In this document: piece after piece, positions 8,139-16,952 of the stretch
Layout: the number at the start of each line of letters is the position of its first letter
How positions within the stretch are numbered: position 1 is the first letter of the stretch
NCBI GenBank assembly: GCA_026386845.1
Contig: JAPLMW010000065.1
Location: forward strand, 1-52,108
DNA: 52,108 nt
Reading direction: 5' to 3'
DNA from: Phycisphaerae bacterium
GTDB lineage: Bacteria; Planctomycetota; Phycisphaerae; Sedimentisphaerales; UBA12454
Position numbers and translations under genes: made by a program
Notes under the pieces: model-generated
Seen by the model: the letters and a program-made list of their open reading frames with translations, nothing else
Database searches by the model: none
What the model was told of the DNA's origin: nothing

Positions 8139-9413
8139 TTAAATCAGGGAGAATCTTTTTTCAGGTATTATGAAATGTTCCGGCACAGGAAACTGCGAAC
8201 ATAAAAGCAGCGATTCTCTTCCAACCTGCGCGATAATTTCCTCGTTGTCGATATTCTCGGCAACTTTGGTTATCAGCGAAGCAATGATTTTCATCTGCTC
8301 TTCTTTCATACCGCGTGTAGTAACGGCAGGTGTGCCGATACGCAGGCCGTTCGGATTAAACGGCTTGGCGGGGTCGCCCGGAATCGTATTGTAATTCGTT
8401 TCAATCCTCGCCCTGTCGAGAGCTTTTGAAAGTTTCTTGCCCGGGATTCCCTTGCTGCGAAGGTCAATAAGAATAAGATGATTGTCCGTGCCGCCGCTGA
8501 AAAGTTTGAATCCTTTTTCCATAAGAGTTTCGGAAAGAACCTTCGCGTTTTTGATAATCTGTTTAGCATAAGCAACAAACTCCGGCGAATCGGCTTCCTT
8601 GAGCGCGACAGCCAGAGCGCTTATCGTATGCATATGCGGGCCGCCCTGCAGGCCGGGAAATACCGCCTTGTCGATCGCATCGGCAAGTGCGGCTGTACAC
8701 ATCAGCATTCCGCCTCGCGGGCCGCGAAGTGTTTTGTGCGTTGTTGTTGAAACGATGTCAGCATACGGAACGGGACTTTGATGAAGCCCTGCCACAACAA
8801 GGCCGCTGATGTGCGCGATGTCGCTTAAGTGATAAGCGCCGACGCGCTTTGCAATTTCACCGAAAGTTTTGAAATCAATTTTTCGCGGATATGCACTTGC
8901 GCCGGTGATGATAATTTTCGGCTTGTGCTGTTTTGCAAGCTCTTCTATTTTATTAAAGTCAAACTGCCCTGTCTCGGGGTCAACTTCGTAACTTACCGAA
9001 TTGAAAACTTTGCTCGTAAAACTTACTTTCCAGCCGTGACTTAAATGCCCGCCATACGGAAGAGCTAATCCCATAATCGTGTCGCCCACTGCGGCAACTG
9101 CGCTGTAAGCCGCCAGATTCGCAACTGCACCGGAATGAGACTGAACATTTACGTGGTCGGCCTTGAAAAGCTTCCTGGCCCTTTCAATAGCGATAGATTC
9201 CACAAGGTCGGTTATCTGCTGGCCTTCATAATAGCGTTTGCCTGGATAACCCTCGGCATATTTATTGGTCAGACAGCTTCCCGTTGCAGCCATAACTGCT
9301 TTGGAGACATAGTTTTCCGATGGGATGAGACGAATGCAGGCACTTTGCCGAGCGGCTTCCTGCCGCAATAATTCGTACATCTGCGGGTCATACTGTTCAA
9401 GCGGCGTAATCAT
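8139..9413 (-). CDS. glyA: Serine hydroxymethyltransferase
   Basis: 424 residues, normal length for bacterial SHMT. It converts serine and tetrahydrofolate to glycine and methylene-THF using PLP. Visible signatures: IRLIPSENYVS near the N-terminus (usually LIASEN), TNKYAEGYPGKRYYEG, VNVQSHSGAVAN, the PLP-lysine motif TTTHKTLRGPRGG, and PGLQGGPHMHTI. SDIAHISGLV replaces the more common DMAHIAGLV. ATG is preceded by AAAGGAGTAAGAAT. It is the first gene of a probable glyA-oxidoreductase-peptidase unit, divergent from parB. Confidence 0.95.
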   Translation of the reverse strand: MITPLEQYDPQMYELLRQEAARQSACIRLIPSENYVSKAVMAATGSCLTNKYAEGYPGKRYYEGQQITDLVESIAIERARKLFKADHVNVQSHSGAVANLAAYSAVAAVGDTIMGLALPYGGHLSHGWKVSFTSKVFNSVSYEVDPETGQFDFNKIEELAKQHKPKIIITGASAYPRKIDFKTFGEIAKRVGAYHLSDIAHISGLVVAGLHQSPVPYADIVSTTTHKTLRGPRGGMLMCTAALADAIDKAVFPGLQGGPHMHTISALAVALKEADSPEFVAYAKQIIKNAKVLSETLMEKGFKLFSGGTDNHLILIDLRSKGIPGKKLSKALDRARIETNYNTIPGDPAKPFNPNGLRIGTPAVTTRGMKEEQMKIIASLITKVAENIDNEEIIAQVGRESLLLCSQFPVPEHFIIPEKRFSLI

Positions 9414-9702
9414 ATTCTTACTCCTTTAAATAAAAAATCTATGCGAGAAGTTTATCAAAACTAAGACGTGCGGTCTAATGATTTTTGCTGCCCCCCTGCC
9501 GATGAGATAAACAAAATGTGTTTGTTAATGATACAACAAAATCAAATTTGCTTCAAGCGGACAAGTATAAAAAATGAAAAACTTAAATTCAACCGAACCG
9601 GCCGTGCTTTCATCAACCCTGACAATCCTGATTAAGCATCTTTGAATTTTGATTCATCCGTTTTCAAGTCCCCAGATTAATTTCGCAACGGCGCATAGAA
9701 AA

Positions 9703-9718
9703 AGTTTCACGTGGAACA
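9703..9718. promoter_or_regulatory. parS-like centromere site
   Basis: AGTTTCACGTGGAACA matches the bacterial consensus TGTTTCACGTGAAACA at 14 of 16 positions, with the CACGTG core intact. The TGTTTCACGTGGAACA variant is also a known parS form. It lies 110 bp before a perfect site. Confidence 0.8.
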
Positions 9719-9827
9719 GAAAATTATAAACCAGACAGTTACTTTTTGCTTCCTGCCTTCTGCATCCAACTTTCTTCCTTTTACACTGTTAGTCTGCTTT
9801 ATTTTCTACTATTTTGGCAAAATTACG

Positions 9828-9843
9828 TGTTTCACGTGAAACA
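9828..9843. promoter_or_regulatory. parS: Perfect parS site
   Basis: TGTTTCACGTGAAACA is an exact match to the canonical palindromic parS sequence bound by chromosomal ParB/Spo0J. It lies 130 bp upstream of parB, so ParB spreading probably also covers its own promoter. This places the window near the replication origin (inference from the usual parS location). Confidence 0.95.
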
Positions 9844-9889
9844 ATTGGTATTTTTTGCTGGAAAAGCTGAAATAAACCTGCTAACTTGT

Positions 9890-9918
9890 CCGCCATAGTC
9901 CCTTAGGGACGAAGGCGG
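9890..9918. repeat. Nested dyad upstream of parB
   Basis: Outer arms CCGCC (9890-9894) and GGCGG (9914-9918) enclose GTCCC-TTA-GGGAC (9898-9910). It has the look of a genome-wide REP-type dyad. It could form an RNA hairpin in the parB leader. Confidence 0.5.
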
Positions 9919-9973
9919 AAACTGCGACAAATAGTTTTACAAGGATGAACAAGTCTATAAAAAGGAGCTGTAT

Positions 9974-10915
9974 ATGACAACCCCGAAAAAGGAAAAACCA
10001 AAACATCTCGGCAGGGGACTGGAGTCTCTAATAGGTCCTATAACAAATATCGGACAAGAAAACTCCGATATGTCTTTGGGTGATAATCTATCTAACTTCC
10101 CTGTTGACAAGGAGTTACAGAATAATTTTATTGAAATACGTTTAAACGAGATAGACCCAAACCCGTATCAGCCGCGGAAAAACTGGGAAGTCCTGCAACT
10201 TAAAGAGCTTTCGGACTCCATCAGAGAAAATGGTGTTATTCAGCCAATAGTAGTCAGGCGGAAGGGCGGCAGATTTGAGATTGTGGCAGGGGAGCGGAGA
10301 TTTCGAGCTGCTCAAATTGCGGAAATTGGCAAGATACCGGCAATGGTCAGAACGGCAGATGATTCTGAAATGCTGGCTCTGGCTTTGGTGGAAAATATTC
10401 ACAGAGCGGATTTGAATCCGATTGAGAAGGCAAAAGCCTATCAGAATTTTATGGAGACTTTCGGCCTGACACAGGAACAGGCTTCGCAAAAACTCGGCCA
10501 GGACCGCTCGGTTGTCGCGAATTACATTCGGCTGCTTAATCTCCCCGCTGAAGTAAAACAGATGCTTGTCGATGGTTCTTTGGATATGGGACACGCAAGG
10601 GCGATACTCGCTCTGCCGACAGATGATTTGAGAAAGAGACTTGCCAATCGCGCACTGGCAGGGCGGTTGAGCGTCCGTGAAGTCGAGAGACTTGTAAGAC
10701 TTGCATTAAGTGAAAAAGATGAGACGAAGCAAAAACAGATAGTTGAAAAGCCCGCACATATAAGAGACCTTGAAGAAAAAATCAGGAGCAGGCTCGGCAC
10801 AAAAGTAAATATACAGGCAAGGAAAAACGGCCAGCGAGGAAGAATAGTTATAGAATTCTATTCACTCGATGAGTTTGACAGCATCACAGAAAAGCTCGGC
10901 GTTTCGTCGGAATAA
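9974..10915 (+). CDS. parB: Chromosome partitioning protein ParB
   Basis: 313 residues. A typical N-terminal tail KPKHLGRGLESLIG is followed by the ParB/Srx domain (IRLNEIDPNPYQPRKNW, then GERRFRAAQIAEIGKIPAMV with the CTP-binding box), a helix-turn-helix (LTQEQASQKLGQDRSVVANYIRLL) and a C-terminal dimerisation region. It binds parS as a CTP-dependent clamp and works with ParA. Start ATG follows AAAAAGGAGCTGTAT. No parA is adjacent: glyA lies on the other side of the parS region. The only ParA in the window is at 43763. Confidence 0.95.
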   Translation: MTTPKKEKPKHLGRGLESLIGPITNIGQENSDMSLGDNLSNFPVDKELQNNFIEIRLNEIDPNPYQPRKNWEVLQLKELSDSIRENGVIQPIVVRRKGGRFEIVAGERRFRAAQIAEIGKIPAMVRTADDSEMLALALVENIHRADLNPIEKAKAYQNFMETFGLTQEQASQKLGQDRSVVANYIRLLNLPAEVKQMLVDGSLDMGHARAILALPTDDLRKRLANRALAGRLSVREVERLVRLALSEKDETKQKQIVEKPAHIRDLEEKIRSRLGTKVNIQARKNGQRGRIVIEFYSLDEFDSITEKLGVSSE

Positions 10916-10921
10916 GTGGAA

Positions 10922-10959
10922 GTAAGGAAATAAGGACGCAAGGAAGTAAGGAAATAAAA
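10922..10959. repeat. Short direct repeats after parB
   Basis: The unit GGAAGTAAGGAAATAA occurs twice around here, separated by GGACGCAA. A related complementary run (CCCTTACTTCCTTACC) lies just after yidC near 23250. Confidence 0.5.
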
Positions 10960-10966
10960 TTTTAAT

Positions 10967-10998
10967 AAGGCTGATTGAAGAAATCGGCCTTTTTTATT
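10967..10998 (+). terminator. parB terminator
   Basis: AAGGCTGATT (10967-10976) pairs with AATCGGCCTT (10982-10991), allowing one G-U pair, and is followed by a T-run. A plausible intrinsic terminator 50 bp past the parB stop. Confidence 0.75.
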
Positions 10999-11056
10999 GG
11001 TTTTTGGGGTAAAAATGGAGTTTTTCAAGAATTTTTACAAAAAATGTAAAATTTAC

Positions 11057-11085
11057 TTGACATTATGTAATGTTTGGCTTACATT
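11057..11085 (+). promoter_or_regulatory. Promoter with overlapping dyad operator
   Basis: TTGACA (11057-11062) and TACATT (11080-11085) have a 17-bp spacer. ATGTAA (11065-11070) and TTACAT (11079-11084) form an inverted repeat covering the spacer and -10. Further ATGTAA/TTACAT copies flank it (11044-11049 and 11100-11105). This suggests autoregulation by the HTH protein encoded at 11542. Confidence 0.6.
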
Positions 11086-11120
11086 TTGTCTTGTATAGAT
11101 TACATTAAGGAGTTAATAAT

Positions 11121-11555
11121 ATGAACAGGGCACAAAAAGTAGCCTGGTTATTCGTAATTACTATATCTTTAGCAGTTGTAAGCAGTCTTGCGGCTTTTGC
11201 GATTTTATATATTAAAGTTGGAATCCCAAAAGCATTTGCCGGCTTTGCTCTTTTAGGGATTGCAGGTTTCGGGGGATTCGGGCCGATTGTTTTTCCCAAA
11301 GATAAAGGCAAAATTACCTGTGACGAACGAGACACTTTCATTGACCGGCAAGCCGCTATTGCTGGTTTTGCAACAGCATTTTTGGTTGTAGGGTTAGCGT
11401 GTATGCTTCCGTTTTTCATACTTGGGCCACAGGCAACTGTAGCTGTTTGGTGGCTGCCTAATATCTTTGGGGCGGCTGGTTTGGCCACATTTTTTGTACA
11501 TTCTGTGGTAATTCTGGTTCTTTACGGCAGGGGAGGCGGCAATGGCGAAAAATAA
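11121..11555 (+). CDS. DUF2178-like integral membrane protein
   Basis: 144 residues with about four transmembrane helices (roughly 8-30, 37-55, 77-100 and 112-136). A conserved-looking TCDERDTFIDRQAA segment sits between helices 2 and 3, as in DUF2178 membrane proteins that travel with a small HTH regulator. The ORF overlaps the downstream HTH gene by 14 nt. Start ATG follows TAAGGAGTTAATAAT. Function is unknown; these pairs are regulator/membrane-sensor couples in many bacteria. Confidence 0.7.
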   Translation: MNRAQKVAWLFVITISLAVVSSLAAFAILYIKVGIPKAFAGFALLGIAGFGGFGPIVFPKDKGKITCDERDTFIDRQAAIAGFATAFLVVGLACMLPFFILGPQATVAVWWLPNIFGAAGLATFFVHSVVILVLYGRGGGNGEK

Positions 11556-11754
11556 AATTAAAAATAATATTCGCCAGTTTCGCTTTAAAAATAATCAAAT
11601 GACCCAGGCTGAACTTGCCGACAAGGCCGGCGTTACACGCCAGACAATCATCGCAATAGAAGCAGGGCAGTATAGTCCATCTCTCGAACTGGCTATTCGA
11701 ATCGCAAGAGCTTTCGGCAAAAAGGTTGACGATGTATTTGAATATGAAGAATAA
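11542..11754 (+). CDS. XRE-family small transcriptional regulator
   Basis: A 70-residue protein that is essentially a single helix-turn-helix of the Xre/YozG type: MTQAELADKAGVTRQTIIAIE, then ELAIRIARAFGKKVDDVF. Translation is coupled to the membrane protein gene by a 14-nt overlap, with GGGGAGG as ribosome binding site. It probably binds the ATGTAA/TTACAT dyads in the operon promoter (inference). Confidence 0.9.
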   Translation: MAKNKIKNNIRQFRFKNNQMTQAELADKAGVTRQTIIAIEAGQYSPSLELAIRIARAFGKKVDDVFEYEE

Positions 11755-11798
11755 AAGTGTATTATAGTAAGCAGTAAAATTATTTAAGGAGCTTTGAA

Positions 11799-12761
11799 AT
11801 GAATGTTAAAAAAATAGTTTCAGTTTTTGCGTATGTTCTTGTTTTGTCGGCGGTTGTGTGTTCTGCCGCGCAGGATAAGGTGGACCTGAAATTGCGTCTA
11901 AAGGCGGGCGAAAAACACGAAATGAAGATGACGCAGAACCAGAACATCGCTCAGACGATGAACGGCATGGAGCAAAAAATGACCCATACGCAGGAAATGG
12001 TTATGGGCTTCGATTGTTTGAGTGTCGATGCCAATGGCGTAATGGATATCGAAATAACCTACAAATCTATGAAGATGATTATGGAAGGTCCAATGGGACG
12101 TATGGAATTTGATTCGGCAAATCCCAAACCGATTGACCCTAACAGGCCGGACCAGCAAATGATGGCCGCTATGGTTTCAGCGATGGCAGGCAGCAAACTT
12201 CAGATGAAAATGACTCCTACAGCCAAAACCTCAGACATTCGCGGCATCAAGGAAATGCTTGCAAAAATAAAGGAAAAGATGATGGGCAGCAATCCTGAAA
12301 TGCAGCGGATGGATTTTTTCGATAAAATGTTCGATGAAAAACAAGTCAAGGAAATGACCAGCAGTATGATGGGCGCCTTTCCCGCTGAACCTGTGGCTGT
12401 CGGCGATGCCTGGTACGACACTACAAGTATGAATTTCATTATGCCGATTGATATTGACACAACTTATATGCTCAAAAATCGCAAAGACGGCATCGCATAT
12501 ATTGACTCGGCAGCCAAGATGGATATGGGCGACAGCTCAAAGCCTCTTGAAATAGACCCGAACAATAAAGTCTCTATGCAAATATCCGGCACAATAAACG
12601 CAACGTGTGAAGTGGATGAAAAGACCGGCCTTACTCGCAAGAGCAATATTGCGATGAACTTTTCAGGGGTAATGAAAACGGGTGGAAATCCGCAAATGCC
12701 TGATGGAATGACGATGCCGATGACGATTACGGGCAATGCGGTTATTGAGCTGATTAAATAG
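11799..12761 (+). CDS. Exported DUF6263-like protein, methionine-rich
   Basis: 320 residues with a signal peptide (MNVKKIVSVFAYVLVLSAVVCSAA). The body resembles DUF6263-type planctomycete proteins: KVDLKLRLKAGEKHEMKMTQNQ, QTMNGMEQKMTHTQEM, a VGDAWYDTT-type motif and a VIELI end. Methionine is unusually common (MKMIMEGPMGRM, MMAAMVSAMAG). The fold is probably beta-rich and extracytoplasmic; no catalytic site is evident. Start ATG follows TTAAGGAGCTTTGAA. A strong hairpin terminator follows. Confidence 0.65.
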   Translation: MNVKKIVSVFAYVLVLSAVVCSAAQDKVDLKLRLKAGEKHEMKMTQNQNIAQTMNGMEQKMTHTQEMVMGFDCLSVDANGVMDIEITYKSMKMIMEGPMGRMEFDSANPKPIDPNRPDQQMMAAMVSAMAGSKLQMKMTPTAKTSDIRGIKEMLAKIKEKMMGSNPEMQRMDFFDKMFDEKQVKEMTSSMMGAFPAEPVAVGDAWYDTTSMNFIMPIDIDTTYMLKNRKDGIAYIDSAAKMDMGDSSKPLEIDPNNKVSMQISGTINATCEVDEKTGLTRKSNIAMNFSGVMKTGGNPQMPDGMTMPMTITGNAVIELIK

Positions 12762-12775
12762 GCAGGAAGCAAACA

Positions 12776-12810
12776 AAAGCGGCCTTTGGAAATTTTCCAA
12801 AGGCCGCTTT
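12776..12810. terminator. Bidirectional terminator
   Basis: A near-perfect palindrome: AAAGCGGCCTTTGGAAA (12776-12792) and its complement (12794-12810). It separates the plus-strand DUF6263 gene from the minus-strand polyamine genes and can serve both. Confidence 0.8.
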
Positions 12811-12827
12811 AATTTCCACAGGAGTTG

Positions 12828-12899
12828 TTATTTTTTCTTTTTGGCTTTGGCCTTTTTTGCTTTTTTCTTACCGCCACCGCATCCACATGTTGAACACAT
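12828..12899 (-). CDS. 23-residue Cys-cluster / poly-Lys peptide
   Basis: A tiny ORF reading MCSTCGCGGGKKKAKKAKAKK and ending in two more lysines. It combines a CxxCxC metal-binding-type motif with an almost purely Lys/Ala tail. The ATG at 12899 has AAAGGA at a suitable distance; a second ATG lies 2 codons earlier at 12905. It follows the agmatinase stop by 46 nt on the same strand and ends before the bidirectional terminator. The N-terminus recalls the nickel-binding MCxxCGC start of HypB, but that is only a resemblance. It could be a metal-binding peptide, or a chance ORF. Confidence 0.5.
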   Translation of the reverse strand: MCSTCGCGGGKKKAKKAKAKKKK

Positions 12900-12945
12900 A
12901 ATCATATCCTTTCATAAAATGGTGTCTATTTTATACATCTATCGG

Positions 12946-13806
12946 TTATTTCAGACAAAATCTGTAGCTTAAAAGTTTATAAATCAGTTTCGCGGCCAGG
13001 AAATCCGAAGCCTTGTTTTGAGAATTTGGGCATAATTCGACAACATCAAATCCTACAACATTTTTCTTTTTCATAAGAAGTTTAAGAAAATCCAAAACAG
13101 GGTACCATCCCAATCCGCCCGGCTCAGGTGTGCCCGTTGAAGGCAGTATGGCAGGGTCAAATACATCAAGGTCAATTGTCAGATAAACATTTTTTGTGAG
13201 TTTCTTCAGGCATTTACTAAACCAGTTACTGTTATCGTAAATATTTTGAGCAAGAAAGATATTATCCCTTTTTTGTATCAAATCTCTTTCTGTAATATCT
13301 GCGCTTCTTATGCCGACCTGAACAACCGGGGCAATTTCCCTTGCCCGTGCCATAACACAGGCGTGATTGAATTTTGAGCCGTGGTATTCTTCTCTCAAGT
13401 CCGCGTGCGCATCAAACTGCAGGACCGAAACGTTTTTAAAAGATTCGACGTGAGCCTGTATAGTCGCTGCGCCGATGGAATGTTCCCCGCCGAGCGTTAC
13501 GACATATTTTTTGTTTTTGATGTGTTTAAGAACTCTGGCTCTTAGTTCAGCGACCATAATTTGGGGCGATTTTTTTTCCTTTATGGGCTTGTCGGTAAAT
13601 ATACCCTGTTTGTAAACCTCGCAGTCCGCTTCGATATCGTAGGTTTCCATATTTGCCGAGGCTTCGATAATCGCTGCCGGACCTTTGTCGGCTCCTTTTA
13701 TCCACGTGCTTGTGGCGTCGAATGGAGCGGGGAGAATGACAATTTTAGATTTTTTATAGTCTCGATATTCTTCCGGCAAACCGCAGAAATTGTTTTCGTA
13801 TTTCAT
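12946..13806 (-). CDS. speB: Agmatinase / ureohydrolase
   Basis: 286 residues of the arginase-agmatinase family, which hydrolyses agmatine to putrescine and urea with two Mn ions. Metal motifs are intact: GGEHSIG, FDAHADLR, and DLDVFDP, with the late Glu in FDVVELCP. Agmatinase is favoured over arginase because the next upstream gene encodes arginine decarboxylase. ATG start; the exact ribosome binding site is weak. The upstream gap contains a nested dyad (13824-13906). Confidence 0.9.
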   Translation of the reverse strand: MKYENNFCGLPEEYRDYKKSKIVILPAPFDATSTWIKGADKGPAAIIEASANMETYDIEADCEVYKQGIFTDKPIKEKKSPQIMVAELRARVLKHIKNKKYVVTLGGEHSIGAATIQAHVESFKNVSVLQFDAHADLREEYHGSKFNHACVMARAREIAPVVQVGIRSADITERDLIQKRDNIFLAQNIYDNSNWFSKCLKKLTKNVYLTIDLDVFDPAILPSTGTPEPGGLGWYPVLDFLKLLMKKKNVVGFDVVELCPNSQNKASDFLAAKLIYKLLSYRFCLK

Positions 13807-13823
13807 TTGTTTCTCAAAAAACG

Positions 13824-13906
13824 GTTATCAGAAACACAGTTATCAGTTATCGGAAAACAACTTTGACAGAGATGGCATCTCTGCCAATAACCGAGTTTCT
13901 GATAAC
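13824..13906. repeat. Nested dyad element between pdaD and speB
   Basis: Outer arms GTTATCAGAAAC (13824-13835) and GTTTCTGATAAC (13895-13906) enclose a central hairpin CAGAGAT-GGC-ATCTCTG (13867-13883). It fills most of the 115-bp gap between the two genes. It may be a REP/MITE-like element or a mRNA structure that sets relative expression of the two enzymes. Confidence 0.6.
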
Positions 13907-13921
13907 GGATAACATTTTTAA

Positions 13922-14488
13922 TTAGTCAAATAGGAACATCGCAATAGCGACGGTGGTTGTCCACATACCTTTTTGGCCTCTTGAGGCCTGTGTGCAGTTT
14001 GAAGTTCTGATGATAAGGCCGCTGGATTTATATTCCTGTTCCTTTTCACTCCAGGCAGTGTTGGGGTCAACTTCAAGGCCGAGCGTGGTGCCGAGCATTT
14101 CAGCGGCAAGGTCTTCAGATAAATCGCCTGCCTGCTGCTCATTCATTCCGTGGCCGTGCACTTCGCTCAGATAGCCCCAGTTGTTTTTGTCTTTCGGCAG
14201 GGCCATTCCGATGGAGGTGGCGATGAGTCTGCCGTGCTCGTTAGTGTCGCATCTGGCCATAACGCAGAAGGCGATGGAACCCGGCACAAGCTCTTTTAGG
14301 CCGTTTTCCTTGCTGATGATTTTGCAGTGGGGGGGCAAAATCGAGGATACCTGCACAAGGTTCTGGTTTGCGACGCCTGCGTCTCGCAGGGCCTCCTCGA
14401 AAGATTTTAGCTGGTATCTATGTCTTCCGACACCTTTTGTTAAAAAAATTCTTTTTGCTACAAGACAATCAGCAGAGATATTTGACAT
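13922..14488 (-). CDS. pdaD: Pyruvoyl-dependent arginine decarboxylase
   Basis: 188 residues. It matches the PvlArgDC family: KGVGRHRYQLKSFEEALRDAG, then the self-cleavage region VQVSSILPPHC, where serine becomes the pyruvoyl group, then GYLSEVHGHGMNE. It decarboxylates arginine to agmatine, the substrate of the downstream agmatinase, so the pair forms a two-step route to putrescine. ATG is preceded by GAAAGGAACC. Length is normal for the family. Confidence 0.92.
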   Translation of the reverse strand: MSNISADCLVAKRIFLTKGVGRHRYQLKSFEEALRDAGVANQNLVQVSSILPPHCKIISKENGLKELVPGSIAFCVMARCDTNEHGRLIATSIGMALPKDKNNWGYLSEVHGHGMNEQQAGDLSEDLAAEMLGTTLGLEVDPNTAWSEKEQEYKSSGLIIRTSNCTQASRGQKGMWTTTVAIAMFLFD

Positions 14489-14880
14489 TTCTTCTGGTTC
14501 CTTTCAAAAATAACGTGCGAACTGATTTCGCGATTATACTACAGATGAAAACAAAATATAAAAAATAAAAATAAAAAATTTTTTGTTAATCCGCACCCGA
14601 AGCAAAACCTCGTCATTGCAATGAAGCAACTAACCTGCAGTCGGCCAAACCGCAGGTTTTACCGGCGGCTAAATATTCCCTGATTTGTGTCAATTCGTCC
14701 CGATTCATCGGAATTTGTGGTTAGTTGAATAATAAATCTGCCAAAATGGCACTTGACAGCTTTTGGGCAGCGGTGTTAACCTGTTTATCTATAAAAGGTT
14801 AAGTTTTTTGCTTTTGTTGGCACAGGCTTTGCACTTTAGGCTTTTGAGTAAGATTTTTTTGTCAAAAGGAGACAGAAACT
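14489..14880. other. Intergenic region upstream of dnaK
   Basis: 392 bp. It contains a perfect 12-bp palindrome TCATTGCAATGA (14613-14624), an AACCTGC/GCAGGTT inverted repeat (14632-14658), and a TTGACA box at 14753-14758 with only a weak -10 (TTAACC, 14776). No CIRCE element was seen, so HrcA control of dnaK is not supported. Confidence 0.5.
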
Positions 14881-16833
14881 ATGGCAAAGATTATTGGAAT
14901 AGATTTGGGAACGACAAACTCGGTCGTGGCGGTAATGGAAGGTTCACGGCCGAAGGTTCTGATAAACTCATCCGGCGGCAGATTAACGCCTTCGGTAGTG
15001 GGTTTTACCGACAAAGGCGAGCGTCTTGTCGGCCAGATTGCCCGCCATCAGCAGGTTACGAACCCTGAAAATACCGTTTTTTCCATCAAGAGGTTTATGG
15101 GCCGAAGACATAACGAGGTTGCTACCGAGGAAAAAACGGTTCCATATAAGATAGTCGGCGGACCAAATGAGCTGGTAAAGGTCAACATAAGGGGCAAAGA
15201 ATATACTCCGCCGGAGGTTTCGGCGATGATTCTGCAGGATTTGAAAAAGACCGCTGAGGATTATCTCGGCGAAAAGGTCGAGCGTGCCGTAATTACGGTT
15301 CCCGCCTACTTTAATGATGCGCAGAGGCAGGCAACCAAAGACGCCGGCACAATAGCCGGTTTGAAGGTCGAGAGAATCATAAACGAACCGACCGCAGCGG
15401 CTCTCGCTTACGGCGTTGATAAGAAGAAAAATGAAAAGGTGGCCGTCTTTGACTTCGGCGGCGGGACGTTTGATATTTCCATACTCGATATAGGCGGTTT
15501 CGAGGACAAAAGCGGTGTCGTCGAGGTATTAAGTACTAATGGCGATACCCATCTGGGCGGCGACGACCTCGATGAAATACTGATAAATTACCTTGCTGAT
15601 GAGTTCAAGAAGACAGAAGGCATCGACTTACGCAAAGACCCAATGGCACATCAGCGGCTCAAAGAGGCTGCTGAAAAGGCCAAGTGCGAGCTGTCCACTC
15701 AGGTTGAGACGACGGTAAATCTGCCGTTTATCACGGCTGACGCTTCCGGACCGAAACATCTGCAGCTGACGCTTACACGCAGCAAATTTGAGGCATTAGT
15801 AGAGCCGATATTCGAAAGACTCAAAAAGCCCTGTGTTCAGGCACTGGGCGATGCAAAGATGAACCCGTCCGATATAGCGGAGGTTCTGCTCGTCGGCGGC
15901 TCAACAAGAATTCCAAAGGTTCAGCAGATAGTCAAAGACCTGTTCAAAAAAGAGCCGAACAAGAGCCTCAATCCAGACGAGGTTGTGGCAATCGGCGCCG
16001 CTGTTCAGGGCGCTGTTCTTGCCGGCGATGCGGGCGTAAAGGATATTCTCCTTCTGGATGTTACGCCGTTGTCTTTAGGCGTTGAAACCCTCGGCGGCGT
16101 TATGACAAAACTGATTGAACGCAATACGACAATCCCGACAAGCAAAAAGGAAATTTTCTCGACTGCTGCCGACAGCCAGATGACGGTTGACATTCATGTC
16201 CTGCAGGGCGAGCGCGAGTTCGCACAGTATAACAGGACGCTTGGCAGATTTCAGCTTTCCGATATTCCGCCTTCTCCTCGCGGTATCCCGCAGATTGAGG
16301 TTGCCTTTGATATTGACGCCAACGGCATATTGAATGTCTCGGCAAAAGACCTCGGCACAGGCAAACAGCAGTCGATTCAGATTAAATCCAGTTCCGGCCT
16401 GAGCGATGAGGAAGTCAAGAAAATGCAAAGAGATGCCGAGGATCACGCCGCAGAAGACAAGAAGCGGCGCGAGGTGGTTGACCTCAAGAATCAGGCCGAC
16501 CAGCTTGTTTACTCAACCGAAAAGACTCTTAAAGAGCACGGCGCTAAGGTTTCAGCCGATACAAGAGGCAAAATCGAATTGGCGGTAAACAACCTTAAAG
16601 AAGCCGCTAAAGGCGAAGACGGCCAGGCTATAAAGAATGCTATGGAAAATCTCAGCAATACGGCCCAGGAGCTTGGCAAGATTCTCTATGAAGAGGCCGC
16701 AAAGAAGCAGGCCGGCCAGGGTCAGCCCCCGCCGGGAGCCAAACCTTCAGAACCAAAAGGCGGCGAAGGCCAAGTCCACCGCAAAGGCGGCGACGATGTG
16801 ATTGACGCAGAATTTGAAGCAAAAGACAAATAA
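14881..16833 (+). CDS. dnaK: Molecular chaperone DnaK (Hsp70)
   Basis: 650 residues. The N-terminal ATPase shows [31 protein letters not shown] and a late [13 protein letters not shown]; the interdomain linker region includes [19 protein letters not shown]. The substrate-binding domain and helical lid follow, and the C-terminus ends [13 protein letters not shown] as in bacterial DnaK. Start ATG follows AAAAGGAGACAGAAACT. No dnaJ or grpE is adjacent. It is transcribed alone, convergent with mnmE. Confidence 0.97.
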   Translation: MAKIIGIDLGTTNSVVAVMEGSRPKVLINSSGGRLTPSVVGFTDKGERLVGQIARHQQVTNPENTVFSIKRFMGRRHNEVATEEKTVPYKIVGGPNELVKVNIRGKEYTPPEVSAMILQDLKKTAEDYLGEKVERAVITVPAYFNDAQRQATKDAGTIAGLKVERIINEPTAAALAYGVDKKKNEKVAVFDFGGGTFDISILDIGGFEDKSGVVEVLSTNGDTHLGGDDLDEILINYLADEFKKTEGIDLRKDPMAHQRLKEAAEKAKCELSTQVETTVNLPFITADASGPKHLQLTLTRSKFEALVEPIFERLKKPCVQALGDAKMNPSDIAEVLLVGGSTRIPKVQQIVKDLFKKEPNKSLNPDEVVAIGAAVQGAVLAGDAGVKDILLLDVTPLSLGVETLGGVMTKLIERNTTIPTSKKEIFSTAADSQMTVDIHVLQGEREFAQYNRTLGRFQLSDIPPSPRGIPQIEVAFDIDANGILNVSAKDLGTGKQQSIQIKSSSGLSDEEVKKMQRDAEDHAAEDKKRREVVDLKNQADQLVYSTEKTLKEHGAKVSADTRGKIELAVNNLKEAAKGEDGQAIKNAMENLSNTAQELGKILYEEAAKKQAGQGQPPPGAKPSEPKGGEGQVHRKGGDDVIDAEFEAKDK

Positions 16834-16846
16834 GGGACAAATTTGA

Positions 16847-16952
16847 CCCCGCACCTATTTGTATTGTGCTAAAACCAGAAAAAAATCGAGGCAATATCAA
16901 TCATTGCAATCGACCTTGACTTTGAGATAACACTGTACAAATAGGTGCGGGG
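16847..16952. repeat. 17-bp inverted repeat between dnaK and mnmE
   Basis: CCCCGCACCTATTTGTA (16847-16863) and TACAAATAGGTGCGGGG (16936-16952) are perfect inverted repeats 72 bp apart. The right arm abuts the mnmE stop codon. Inside is a smaller GCAAT/ATTGC dyad. It may be a mini mobile element end pair or a long convergent terminator. Confidence 0.6.

Larger units (their letters stand above)
9414..9973. other. Divergent glyA/parB intergenic region with parS sites
   Basis: 560 bp without a protein gene. It holds two parS-type sites (9703-9718 and 9828-9843) and a nested dyad at 9890-9918. Promoters for glyA (minus) and parB (plus) are expected here, but none is clear by eye. Confidence 0.7.

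Noticed and set aside
14700-14880. CIRCE heat-shock operator before dnaK
   Set aside because: No TTAGCACTC-N9-GAGTGCTAA pattern is present.
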